Below are positions 20,455-31,500 of a stretch of DNA of 64,000 nucleotides, piece after piece (position 1 is the first letter of the stretch; each line of letters opens with the position of its first letter). This DNA is from Campanula takesimana (taxonomy: Eukaryota; Streptophyta; Magnoliopsida; Asterales; Campanulaceae), in the NCBI GenBank assembly GCA_026119855.1, contig JAOWBW010000304.1, forward strand, positions 682,001 to 746,000, in the 5' to 3' direction. Below the pieces are notes generated by a model, which searched no databases, was not told where the DNA came from, and saw nothing but the letters and a program-made list of their open reading frames with translations. Made by a program: the position numbers and the translations under genes.

Positions 20455-21524
20455 TATTATCAATAATATTTTTTAAAACTTGATAAAATAATTGAACTTA
20501 TATAATATTGTGATTGAATCTAGTTAAATTGACGAAAAAAAAGTAAAATTAAATTGAAACTATATTTCCGAAAATTAGAGTACGTAACATGCATGATCAT
20601 GTCCAAAGAAGATTCCAATAGTTTGCTATATTCCATCTACTTTCCAAAATGAAAGTTATTTTATCATAATGATAAGATATTTAAATCAATATTTATTTAT
20701 TTATTTATTATTGATGAATTATTTTTTCCACATTCCTAGCTTTGGGGACACAACTGGCCGACACATGGATTGGGGTCATGACATTAAAGTTTTTTTTGAA
20801 GAAAAAACCAATGAGTGTAAGTGCAACTAGCTAGGGTTTCAACATGTGCTATATCAACAAAAACAGATGCTTACACATGAACAGATGCAACTGAAATGAA
20901 GTAGATCCACCGGATATAATCAAGTTTCCTAATGGATTGAAAAAGTTATCAACAAGGATCTATCTTTCTACTAAAGATAAATAGTTGATTGTATTTGAAT
21001 GTCCTTGAAAAAGTTAACTTTCTCAAAATCGTTTATGAGGGGAAAACGTGAGAAAACAAAACCCTAGTTATAAAAATTTTAGCTGACGGATCTAGCAGTC
21101 CAAGAAGTTCTTGACTTCGTTCTTGCATGGATACCATTATAGGGTGATCTTTCGCAACGTGGGTCCGCCCCCGACTAAGACATGCACTTAGTTTTGCAAT
21201 TTATAAAAACTCACCTGACACTTTTGACACTGTATCAACATTTTTCAAAGCTACAACAGACACTTTTTAACACTAAGATAAACAATTCATAACATTACAA
21301 TTAGCAATCCTTTAACACTACCACTAAAAGTGTCAGATTCAATGTTTATAAGTGTCATTTTGAATGTTATATAAGGGTATATTAGAACAGACACTTTCAA
21401 ATATTAAAACAAGAACATGATACTCTCAAAGCATGCAATTACAATAAACCCATTTTTCCATCTTTTTTATGTATTTTTTTATATATAAAAACGATTATTT
21501 TTTGGTACAAACTGAAATTTAGTA
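20455..21524. other. Intergenic stretch, no gene recognised
   Basis: AT-rich; short direct motif TGACACTTTTGACACT and variants at 21210-21430. No open frame worth calling. Confidence 0.35.
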
Positions 21525-21821
21525 CTCCCTCCGACCTGATATAAGTTTTTTAGTTTGACTGTACACGCTTATTAAAGAATGAAGACAAACTTGAGTCAAG
21601 AATGGTAGTGAGTGGATGATATAATTGTCAATTCATAAAATAAGTGGGTGAAACGTGAAAAGTAGATAAGTGATGGTTTTTATGTAATATATCAACTTTG
21701 TGAGGACAAGATTGTCTAAAATATTATTTATTTTTTGTCATTTAAAAAATAAAACAACTAAAAACCTTAAATTGAGACATATTAAAATAATAATAAAAAA
21801 AAAAATTAAATGAGACAGGAG
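21525..21821. mobile_element. Stowaway-like MITE
   Basis: TA-flanked ends CTCCCTCCGACCTGATATAA and AAATGAGACAGGAG. Confidence 0.55.
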
Positions 21822-21824
21822 TAT

Positions 21825-22299
21825 ATTGTTACTTGTTTGGTTATGGACGGTATGAAAAATTGGGACAGTTCACCCACACACAAACAAGTTGACTTAATGA
21901 CAAACCCCCGACCACAGAGCATGGCATCCATTTCTATAATCCTCTTATCTGCCACAAATTATGATTCTCTCCATCTTCAACCTAATCCAACGCTTCACAT
22001 CCAATCTAACCCACCTCCACCACCTGCGCAAGTTAGTCTGTCCCCATCCTCATGCCCAGAGAAAATCAATTCTCACAAATGACCAAAAACTCCTTGGCCT
22101 CTCAAGAGAAGACTTTTCGATCGTTTTGTCCATCATACTCAGTTTATTACTCTAGTAAAAATCTTATCTTAATTTTACGTGTTATTTAAATTATTACTCC
22201 CACTGTCTCTAAACGAGTGTTCATTTTCAGGAATTTTTTGTCCTAAAATAAGTATCCATTTCGATCATAACTTTGTCCCTAATTTTTTTTTTTGACAAT
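21825..22299. other. Intergenic stretch with partial MITE end
   Basis: Contains a CTCCCACTGTCTCTAAACGA end at 22197 without a partner. Two overlapping short frames at 21810-22155 show no motif. Confidence 0.3.
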
Positions 22300-23346
22300 T
22301 CTCATATACAACAGTTGCACCATGGTGCAACGGGCTAAACCCATGGGCTGCACCCGCCGACCCGCCTCTCCCACCCTCTCAAATCGCGACACGTGGCAAG
22401 CCTAAAAGAAAAAACCCCCCATTAACTTTAAAATGCTATATCTTGATATTTATAACTCATTTTTTTTAAAAAAAATACCGTTGTATTCGTCTCGACGAGA
22501 CGAATAAAACGACATAGGTCATGATATGGTTTGATTTTTTTTTTTAAAAAAAACATATTTTTTTACACACAAAAAGTTTGAGTTGCTTGTCAGCTGAGAT
22601 GTAACACTCTGTTCTAATAAAAGTAACAGTTTCATATTCAAAAAGTAACACTTTTACAGTCAAATGTAACAGCAATTTTACAAGAAAATTTAAATTGTTT
22701 TGATCGTTTTTATGGTTAGAAAAAGTAATATTTGAAGTGTAACAAAGTGAATATATAATTATAAATTTTTATATAGATGAATGTAACATTTTTATTTAGT
22801 AAATGTTACTTTTCTTCTTTAATAAAAGAGTAGAAATTCATATATATAATCGAGTTGCATTTCAATTGTTACTTTCTCAATAAAAATTGTTACATTTAAG
22901 ATATAATGTTACATTTAAGAATATAAACTGTTATAATTGAGATAAAAAAATGCTACATTTATTTTTTATAAAATTTAACATTAGTTTAGTTTGTTAATCT
23001 TATGTTAATTTTGAAAAAAAAAGTGTTACATTTGAAAAACAGAGTGTTACATTCCTTTATAAAAAGTGTGACATTGGTTTAGTTATCAATCTTTATGTTA
23101 TCTTTAATCTATTGCAGCAAAATTGTGGTACATTTTTTAAAAAAAGTGTTACATTTGAAAAGAAAAAAGTGTTACATTTCGTTATAATAAGTGTTACTTT
23201 TGTTGGGAGGAAAAAAAGTTGGGGTGGCAAAAAAAAAAAAAAAAAAGAAAAAAAATCTCAGCAGAACAAAAAAAAAAAAAAAAAAAAAAAGAAAAGAAAA
23301 GAGGAAGGGGCTCCTGTTGCACGGTGCAACCGTTGCACAGGAGACC
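22300..23346. mobile_element. Third copy of the TGTTACAT-array element
   Basis: The left part matches 17205-17600 (TTAACTTTAAAATGCTATAT, TCGTCTCGACGAGACGAA, GACATAGGTCATGATATG). The centre matches 17550-18000, including CTATTGCAGCAAAATTGTGG. The ends carry GTTGCACCATGGTGCAAC (left) and GTTGCACGGTGCAACCGTTG (right). Long A-runs lie at 23229-23300. It lacks the second long arm seen in the 17205 copy. Confidence 0.6.
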
Positions 23347-23704
23347 CCCTCTTTTCTTTTCGATTTTTTTTCACTAGTTTCTTTATACATGCAAAACTAA
23401 ATGTTTCTGAAGCGTATTACAAGATTATATATGAATTTTGCCACCAAATTGTACAAAAAGTTATGTCTCCTAAAATGAAATTTGGAATTAAAGACAGAGG
23501 TAGTAATAAATATTTAGACAAGAATTGAGGTCATATATATTCAAAACATTATTTACAATTTTGTGGATAAAACTAAATTATTAAAGTTTTTCGTTAATTA
23601 TTCAAGCATTATAAAAACAAAGTTTTTCAAGACAATATTTATCACTTGCTATTTTTAAAATATTATGCACATAATTGTCAAAAAAAAAAAAAAAAAAAAA
23701 AACT

Positions 23705-23968
23705 AATTATATTGAATTCAAGTTGAGTATCATTGCGGCATTTGTGTTTCTAGTCCCTACAAGTGAGAATCTTCCCCATGCAGCGGTTATGAATGACATT
23801 TGTGCTTTACTTCGAGCTGCAGCCTGCTTCAAGTTAAGTATTACGCAACTCTTTGTGAAGAAAATTTATATACTGACTATCTTGTCAACGTGGGAGCTGA
23901 CTAAGACCAACTGTTCGTGCAATTGTTTTCCCTTAAAGGACTTAAGGAGCTGCTTATGGCTGATCATA
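23705..23968 (+). pseudogene. Possible captured gene fragment of unknown origin
   Basis: The plus-strand frame gives FVFLVPTSENLPHAAVMNDI and CALLRAAACFKL, then after a frame change LCEENLYTDYLVNVGAD and KGLKELLMADHM. The composition looks like real, soluble, helical protein rather than noise, but I do not recognise the family. It ends at the Copia LTR border (23978), so the Copia element may have inserted into it. Confidence 0.3.
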
Positions 23969-23977
23969 TGAGGGTCT

Positions 23978-24449
23978 TGTAGTGGAATAGACCCTCCAAC
24001 ACCCAAGCAAATCGCAAGAAATCACCGCACCACAAACAAGCGCAAGAAATAATAAAGCAAAGCAAAAGACAAAGGAACACAAGAAATTGTTTACCCAGTT
24101 CGTCAGTATGTTTGACTACGTCTGGGGGCACTACCAAGCCAGGATCTTGCACTATAATATGTTAAATCTGAGTTACAATGAGTATGGGGGCGGAACATTG
24201 CTTAAATATGCAACCTATAATAAGACCTAAACCTAAACACAAGAGAAATCCCGAAAATACTGCTCTTTCTCGAATTCCCGTCTGCGGCACCGAGCACCCG
24301 CCTGGTAAGGACCAGGCGCCCACTTACCTCTCGCCCAAAGACCAATCCTTCTGATCAGACCAGGCGCCCGCCTGGTGTAGACCAGGCACCCACTCGCCTC
24401 CGGAATAGATTTTTTTCCCTTTGTTTCCTTTACGATCTCTATTCCAACA
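23978..24449 (-). repeat. 3' LTR of the Copia element (472 bp)
   Basis: Minus strand TGTTGGAATAGAGATCG...CTATTCCACTACA, TG...CA ends. It is preceded by the polypurine tract AGGTGGGAGATT (24450-24461), the typical Copia junction. GC-rich imperfect repeats of GACCAGGCGCCCGCCTGGT type lie at about 24290-24400. Confidence 0.85.
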
Positions 24450-24556
24450 ATCTCCCACCTAGAGATCAATCTGTGTATTCAAGCCCCGTATCCGTCTTCA
24501 ACTCATCTTTAGTGCCATAGTGCTCACCTCGATCATGGTAGTGCCGTCCTCCTCTC

Positions 24557-25024
24557 CTATTCTCCAAGCCCCGTTGAAGCTATGCATAGCTTCAACTTTT
24601 CAAGGTTTACAACCTTGGTCAACATGTCAGCTGGGTTCTCCGATCCTTGAATCTTCTCCAGCCTTAAGATCTTCCTCTCCAAGAGATGTCTGATGTAATG
24701 AAACTTCAGCTCAATGTGCTTCGTCCTAGAATGAAACGTTGGATTCCTTGCTAGATGAATTGCACTCTGACTGTCACTGTAGAGAGCATTACCACTTCGC
24801 GTCTTCTCAAGTTCACCCAAGAAGTTCTGCAACCATACCATCTCTTTGCTTGCCTCTGTTACTGCCACATATTCTGCTTTCGCAGTAGACTGAGCCGCGA
24901 TCTTCTGTAATTTAGAAGCCCAAGAGATTGCCGTGCCACCCAATGTAAACACATAACCCGTAGTACTTCTCCTCTTATCAAGATCTCTTGATGCCAAATC
25001 CGCATCGACATAACCCGCTAACAC
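24557..25024 (-). pseudogene. Copia RNase H remnant
   Basis: Starts after GYVDADLASRDLDKRRSTTG with SWASKLQKIAAQSTAKAEYV, then LYSDSQSAIHLARNPTFHSR and HIELKFHYIRHLLE: the conserved D, E, D and RTKHI(D/E) features of Copia RNase H. The frame is separate from RT because of a break between 25024 and 25100. Confidence 0.85.
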
Positions 25025-25099
25025 GACATCCTTGCTTGAGAAACATAGAGCCTTACCAGCAGTACCCTTTAAGTAACGAAGGATCCATTTAACCGCTTC

Positions 25100-26175
25100 T
25101 CAATGTTGCTTCCCTGGATCGCCCATGAACCAGCTGACTACTCCCACTGCATGTGCAATGTCCGGACTTGTACACACCATAGCATACATTAGACTCCCTA
25201 CCGCCGAAGCATATGGAGTCTTACATATCTTGTCACGCTCCTCCTTGCCCTTAGGTGACTCCTTTTCAGATAGTTTGAAATGACTACCTAACGGTGTACC
25301 TGTTGGCTTTGGCTCTTCCATGCAAAATCTAGCAAAGACCTTTTCAACGTACTCTGCTTGTGAAAGAACCAACTTAACCGACTCCCTATCCTGGTCAATC
25401 CGCATGCCCAAGATTTTTCTGGCCTCCCCCAAATCCTTCATCTCGAACCGCTCTGACAACTGTGCCTTCAATCTGTTTACCTCTCTAGTACTAGAGTCAG
25501 CTATTAGCATGTTATCCACATATAATAGCAAGATTATGTACCCGTTGTCAGTGTTCTTGAAGTAGCAGCAATGATCCGCCTCACATCTGATAAAATCAAT
25601 GTCATGCATGAATCCATCAAACTTTCTGTACCACTGCCTAGGAGCTTGTTTAAGGCCATACAAGCTCTTAGTCAACCTGCAAACCAGTTCCTCATTACCC
25701 TTAGACAAGTATCCCTCTGGTTGTACCATGTAAATTTCTTCCTCCAAATTCCCATGAAGAAAGGCCGTCTTTACATCCATCTGTTCCAGCAAAAAATTAT
25801 CTGCCACTACCATCCCCAGAACCATTCTGATAGTGGTCATCTTCACAACAGGAGTGAAGACCTCGGTGTAGTCAATACCGTATTTTTGCTGAAACCCCTT
25901 TACAACTAACTTTGCCTTGTAACGCTTACTGCCGTTTTTGCTTCCTCCTTTATCCTATAAACCCACTTGTTATGCAATGCCTTCTTCCCCTTAGGTAGTT
26001 TAATCAACTCCCAAGTTTCATTGGCTTTTAATGAGTCCATCTCATCATCCATCGCAGCTTTCCACTTATCACCAAGTGTACTACGAACAGCCTCCGCATA
26101 ACACTCCGGTTCACCACTATCTGTTAACAACAAATAGTAATTCGAAGGAGAATACCTATCAGGAGATCCACGCAA
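25100..26175 (-). pseudogene. Copia reverse transcriptase remnant
   Basis: Two frames. 26175-25906 has the N-terminal W(K/R)AAMDDEM...ETWELIKLPKGKKA and NKWVYRIK segment. 25846-25100 has MDVKTAFLHGNLEEEIYM, CRLTKSLYGLKQAPRQWYRK and the catalytic region LLLYVDNMLI, where the second Asp of the usual YVDD box is Asn. A break near 25880 and the altered catalytic box make it inactive. Confidence 0.85.
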
Positions 26176-26301
26176 CCTGCTGGATCTGCGCAGCGGAATA
26201 TCCGGTCCTGAAGTATGTGGTTCATCTTCAGTGTCCCCCTGAACTTGGTCATCATGAACTGTCCTGCTCCCACCCGAGTCTGGAATATCTACCTCAACAA
26301 T

Positions 26302-27740
26302 CTATGGTTCCGAACTAATCCCATCAGATGCTCCCTTTCTGTTCTTATACAAAACCTGTTCATTGAATATGACATCCCGACTACGAATAACCTTATGATT
26401 TTGGTCATCCCAAAACTTATACCCGAAGTCATCCCCGCCATAACCAATAAACGTACACATTACAGACTTAGCATCTAATTTAGTTCTATCAGCAGAATCA
26501 ATATGAACATATGAAACGCAGCCAAATATGCGAAGAAATGACAAATTTACCTGCTTACCACTCCATGCTTCCTCTGGAATTTCATTCCCCAATGGTACCG
26601 AAGGTCCTCTATTGATCAAGAAAGCCGCCATGTCAACTGCATATGCCTAGAACGTCTTCGGAAGTCCACACTTCAACCTCATAGTTATAGCCCGCTCGTT
26701 CAATGTCCTGTTCATCCTCTCTGCAACCCCGTTATGTTGAGGTGTGCCCTTTGGTGTCTTCACCATACGAATGCCATTCGCTGCAAAATATTCCTTGAAC
26801 TCCCCGAGCTCATACTCCCCACCATTGTCAGATCTCAATATTTTGAGCTTAAGTCCCGTCTGATTCTCCACCAAGGCCTTCCACTTCTTAAACACCTCGA
26901 ATGCATCATCTTTGTGTTTCAAGAAATAAACTCAGACCTTCCTTGTCGATTCATCAATAAACGACATGTAATATGACGCACCACCCAGAGAAGTTACCGG
27001 GGCTGGCCCCCACAAATCCGTGTGAATCAGTTCCAACTTTGCTTCCCTCAAAGCCCTACCTGTCCTCGAGAAGTTGCTTCTCGCATGTTTGCTAAACACA
27101 CAATCTTCGCAGATCCCCACGTTGACTGTCTTCAAACCCGGTAGTAATCCCTTTGAGCAAAGTACTTTCAACCCCTTCTCACTCATGTGACCCAATCGAC
27201 AGTGCCACAAGTCCGTATCACCCTTGGCTGACACCACCGCGATACTATCCTTGGTGTTATTCGCCAAATACAATGTCCCCTCCTTATTACCCCAAGCGAT
27301 TTCAGAATCCTTCTTGGTAATAACCCAGTTCCTGCAGCCAAAAGTTACCTTGTAACCTCCTTCATCAAGTTGCCAAACTGATAACAGGTTCTTTTTCAAA
27401 CCTGGAATCTGTCTGACCCTGTGTAGATGTAAGACCTTCCCGTCCGATGCTCCTATTCTGACATCCCCCTTCCCCTTGATTTCCAAAGGCTCACTATCCG
27501 CCAGATAGACCTTTCCGAAATCACCGGAAGTATAATTTACATCTCTTTGCATGCCCGCATGAGTGGAATGATGCCCCCGAATCCAGCACCCATGATTCTA
27601 GCGCACTATTAACACTTAGAACCAGTATATCTTCACCCCCAGTTACCACATTCGCCGATTTATCCCCTTGCATGGGACAATCCTTCTTGTAGTGTCCTAA
27701 CTCCTTACAATGATAACCCTTGGTACATTCTTGTTCTCCC
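26302..27740 (-). pseudogene. Copia protease and integrase remnant
   Basis: From 27740 down: an incomplete zinc knuckle (HCKELGHYKKDCP, first Cys lacking), the protease DSGAS motif at about 27580-27595 followed by a frameshift near 27565, GAG-pre-integrase, the HHCC zinc domain (WHCRLGHMSEKG...CEDCVFSK), then catalytic core pieces (HTDLWGP; RSDNGGEYELGEF; GTPQHNGVAERMNRTLNE) and the C-terminal region (RIFGCVSYVHI). Breaks lie near 26930 and 26640. Confidence 0.85.
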
Positions 27741-27765
27741 TAGGCCTGTACTCACCACCCCCTAC

Positions 27766-28523
27766 GTTTTATTGCAAATCTGTTAAATTCTTAACATATG
27801 CTGACAGCCCGTTAGATTTCTAACGGGTCATCGTTATCCTTGGGCATTTTTTTATTAAAACCATAGTACGCAGGTCATAGTGTGAGTTTCTTTAGTACGA
27901 GGGCAAATAGTCAATCTTTTAATAGTACGCAGGTCAAAGTGGCAATAAACTCCAAAACAAAACCTTCTAAAAGGTAAAGAGGGTAAATATGTAATTTTGT
28001 ACAACAAGAACGATTATAAAATGCAGTGCCCTCTCCTCTATCAACTTTAGTTGCAAAACACACCTACCTCACACCACTTCGAAAGAAAAAAATCGTCCGG
28101 TCCCCGTCGGGATCTCACCTTCCGGTGAATCACCGTCTCCTTTAAGCCTAAACACAAACTTTCATTAATCATCTCCGGCGAAGTGAAATCCTTCGGCGGC
28201 ACAAGGGGAGATATATAGAGAGGTGGATAAATTGGCTCGCGGGATGGGATTTTGTATTTGTCCGTTGGAGTCTCCGGCTAGATTGCTGTGGAGCACTAGC
28301 TTCTTCCGCCATAAGATCATGATTTTCTAAAATATAATCAAATTCGATTATATTGATATACACTATATTACACTGTTTGTTTAGTTAAATTTCAATCAAA
28401 CTCTCTCCTGGGGATTTCATTTCTTCTAAATTCTCCGGTAAAGAGTATATATAATTTATATATATATATATATATTGAAGATCTAAATCGAACAAGACAT
28501 AAACAGAGCACTTTTTCTGAATT
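27766..28523 (+). promoter_or_regulatory. Presumed promoter and 5' leader of the HD-Zip gene
   Basis: About 760 bp lie between the broken edge of the Copia element and the HD-Zip start codon. A perfect palindrome with 9-bp arms (CCCGTTAGATTTCTAACGGG) lies at 27808-27827. TATATA-type sequences occur at 28209 and 28447-28475. A 28-codon upstream ORF occupies 28244-28330. The transcription start cannot be fixed by eye. Confidence 0.4.
28244..28330 (+). CDS. Upstream ORF in the HD-Zip leader (28 aa), candidate conserved-peptide uORF
   Basis: The frame begins MGFCICPLESPARLLW, contains SFFRHK near its C-terminus and stops with TAA 193 bp before the main ATG. It is complete, lies upstream of an ATHB-1-type gene, and Arabidopsis ATHB1 is known to carry a translation-repressing conserved-peptide uORF (CPuORF33). 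I do not have the Arabidopsis peptide to compare with, so identity is inference from position and gene type. A very short 9-codon uORF also starts at 28020. Confidence 0.55.
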   Translation: MGFCICPLESPARLLWSTSFFRHKIMIF

Positions 28524-31500
28524 ATGGATTCCGGTCGTATCTTCTTCGATCCATCGCACCACGGCAATATACTGTTCCTCGGTAATGGCGATAACGTCTT
28601 TCGAGGTAATTCATCCATCTTAGTATTTTTCATGTAATTTGCAATTTTCAAATAAATTATAATTTATCATATGATCAGTGTGGATATGAAGAGATAAGAT
28701 CAGTGCATTGATAATACGAAAATTTCAATTTAATTTGATATATTTAGTGTTGATTATTTGAATTACTGTGATTATATGTTGTAGGAACACGATCGATGCT
28801 GAACGTAGAGGAAACCTCGAAGAGGCGACCGTTTTTCAGCTCACCGGACGAGATGTATGAAGAGGAGTATTACGATGAACAACTGCCGGAGAAGAAGCGG
28901 CGTCTCAGTCCGGAGCAGGTCAGTTCGGCTGCCGGAGTAAATAACATATCTAATTTTGATCTATAAATAGCTTAATTATTCGCATTTCAACACTAAGCAC
29001 ACCTTTGTGCGATTCGATCAGTCTCAAATTTTCAATACCCACTCTGTCCCAAAATGATCTTTACTCTTTTTTTTTTTACTACGAAGAAACTTTGATCAAT
29101 AATTTTAGGTTGATTTAATTATATTAATAAAAATTTAAAAATTGTAATTGATAAACCATCAATACTATCAGTAACAAATTTTAGATTTTCATTAGGATAA
29201 TTCAATCAACCTGAAATTATTGCTCAAAGTTTATTCATAATAACAGTGAAAAAAATGTGAAGATCATTTTTGAAACGGAAGGAATATTAGAAAATAGTTC
29301 AAAATAAAATGGCGGAATTGAATTGGCGTATAATTTGATTGGATTTGGAATTGGAAGGTGCATATGCTGGAGAAGAGTTTTGAGGAGGAGAACAAACTGG
29401 AGCCGGATCGGAAGACGCAGCTAGCGAAGAAGCTCGGATTGCAGCCGAGGCAGGTGGCGGTTTGGTTCCAGAACCGCCGTGCACGGTGGAAGACAAAAAC
29501 GCTTGAAAGGGATTATGATCGGCTTAAGTCGCTGTATGATTCGCTTGCAGCGGACTATGACTCCATCGTCAAGGAGAATGAAAAGCTTAAAACTGAGGTA
29601 TAGTATCATTTCATTACATCTTTCCAAAATTGTTATCAAACTAAACTACGGGCACAAAATAATTTCACAAAACATGGATACAAAAATTTATTAGTTGAAT
29701 CTGTTATGATCCGTCACACTCTAATTAAAAACATTAACAAAATCATGAAATATCATTTTGTGAACCAAATTTTGTAACATTTTATTTTTGACTTTAGTAT
29801 TACTCATCAAAGTATACACTCTTCCCTCTTGGATCAGTTTAATTAAACTTTACTACTTAATACTTATAAACAAGTATAGATTCTAACAAAATTGTAATAT
29901 TAATAATATTTTCGTTATAAGTTTTTTCATGTATTATTAATCAAAGTTCAATAAATTCGAAATTCCACAAAATAAAAATCAATACTATATGACAATCTTT
30001 ATAAGATAAGACGGATAGAGTATTATAGTAGTAACATATGTGTATATATCCATAAAATAAATATCTTCATTATATTAAGTTATACTCCTTTTTTGTTTTT
30101 AATTTAAATTAGGCATGCTTACAAAAGAAATTTAAAGAATTTCTTATAAAGGGAGACTGTATACAATTGGGACAACTTAACTAATGCTATCACTGAGTTC
30201 AGAAAAAAAAAAACAAAAAAAAAAAAACTAATGCTATCACTTAATTTCTTGTAGTTGGGATTGAGGGAGGATATTTAACTGTCTCAGCTAGCTAAGAAAC
30301 TAAGCGGGCGAAATAAAATCACATAAAATTTTGAACATAAATAAGATTTTTAATAATTGATTGATTATTTAATTAACGAATATAATTAAATGATACTCCC
30401 TCCGTCCCAGAGTAAGAGTTCTACTTTTTGTTTTGGTATGGTACATCTCAGAGTAAGAGTCTCAATCCTAAAATGGCAAGGAATCTTTACTATCCATCAC
30501 ACTCATTCTTTCTCATACTTTACTTTTGTACTCACAACGCCAATCAACTTTAATCTTCATGCATTTGAGCGCGGACCTAGAGTATTTTGTGGGGATGCAC
30601 AAATTGTGAGGTGATGCACAAATACACTATAAAACTCTATACAAAAAAATTAAAGCAAGACATGAGACTAGAACCCACAACCTCTTGCTCAAATTCCCAA
30701 CAACTTAACCACTAAACTACACACATTCTTTGGTTAGAGGGGGTCACCGGCACACCTTTACTCATGCTTGGGTCCGCCCCTTTATTTGAGAGGTAAGACT
30801 CTTACTCTGGGACGGAGGTAGTAGGATATGCAAACACAATAATCAATCAACTAAGATGACGGACGATCACAAAATTAAACGTATGAATGGACTTGCCAGC
30901 TAACTTTTTTACATGTAGATTAAGAAGTAAGTAAGAGATAAAGTGGGTATGAAGTTTTTCTTGTGAGAATGATAAATGGGTCCCATGGTTCATTTTAAAT
31001 AATAAATCAACTAAAAACTTTAGTCTGAAACAAACCAAAAAGGAAAGTAAGAATCGTCGTGACAGAGGGAGTAGTATTTGGTTGCTTGGTTAAGACGTTA
31101 AAAGCCTTTCAACAAGTGACACTGAGTGATGTGAGAGTGATCTCTTCTAAAATGAGCTTCTCCTGGATCAGATTCAGACAATTCAATCATAATCACATGA
31201 ACACATCTGGCCATGCATGTGGAATAATCAATCGTACCTCCCTGATTAATTGGTCCTACTTAGCTACAAGATTCGATCTTAGCTATAAAATGTCAAGAGA
31301 TGTAATTATCATGGCAAGGGAAATGAATTTCTATACTCCCTTCGTCTCTCTTTAACTTACAAAAAATGAGTTGGACATATTAATTAAAGAAAAAAATGAT
31401 AAAGATGATGTGTTGTGAGTGTAGATGATTGGGTGGGAGAGAGAAAATGGGATGGAGAATAGTTAGTCGATAGTTGTTGTGAGTATGACAAGTGGGTCCC

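Larger units (their letters stand above)
23978..27765 (-). mobile_element. Truncated Ty1/Copia retrotransposon
   Basis: On the minus strand the order is partial zinc knuckle, protease, GAG-pre-integrase, integrase, reverse transcriptase, RNase H, polypurine tract and 3' LTR, the Copia gene order. The 5' LTR and most of gag are absent: recognisable sequence stops at about 27765, shortly before the HD-Zip gene's 5' region. Frameshifts and stops break pol into at least six frames, so the copy is dead. Confidence 0.9.

Noticed and set aside
21810..22155. Small gene between MITEs
   Set aside because: Two overlapping short frames, no splice signals or motif, and the first one starts inside a MITE end.
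23112..23528. Lys-rich 138-aa frame
   Set aside because: It is produced by A-runs inside the TGTTACAT-array element.
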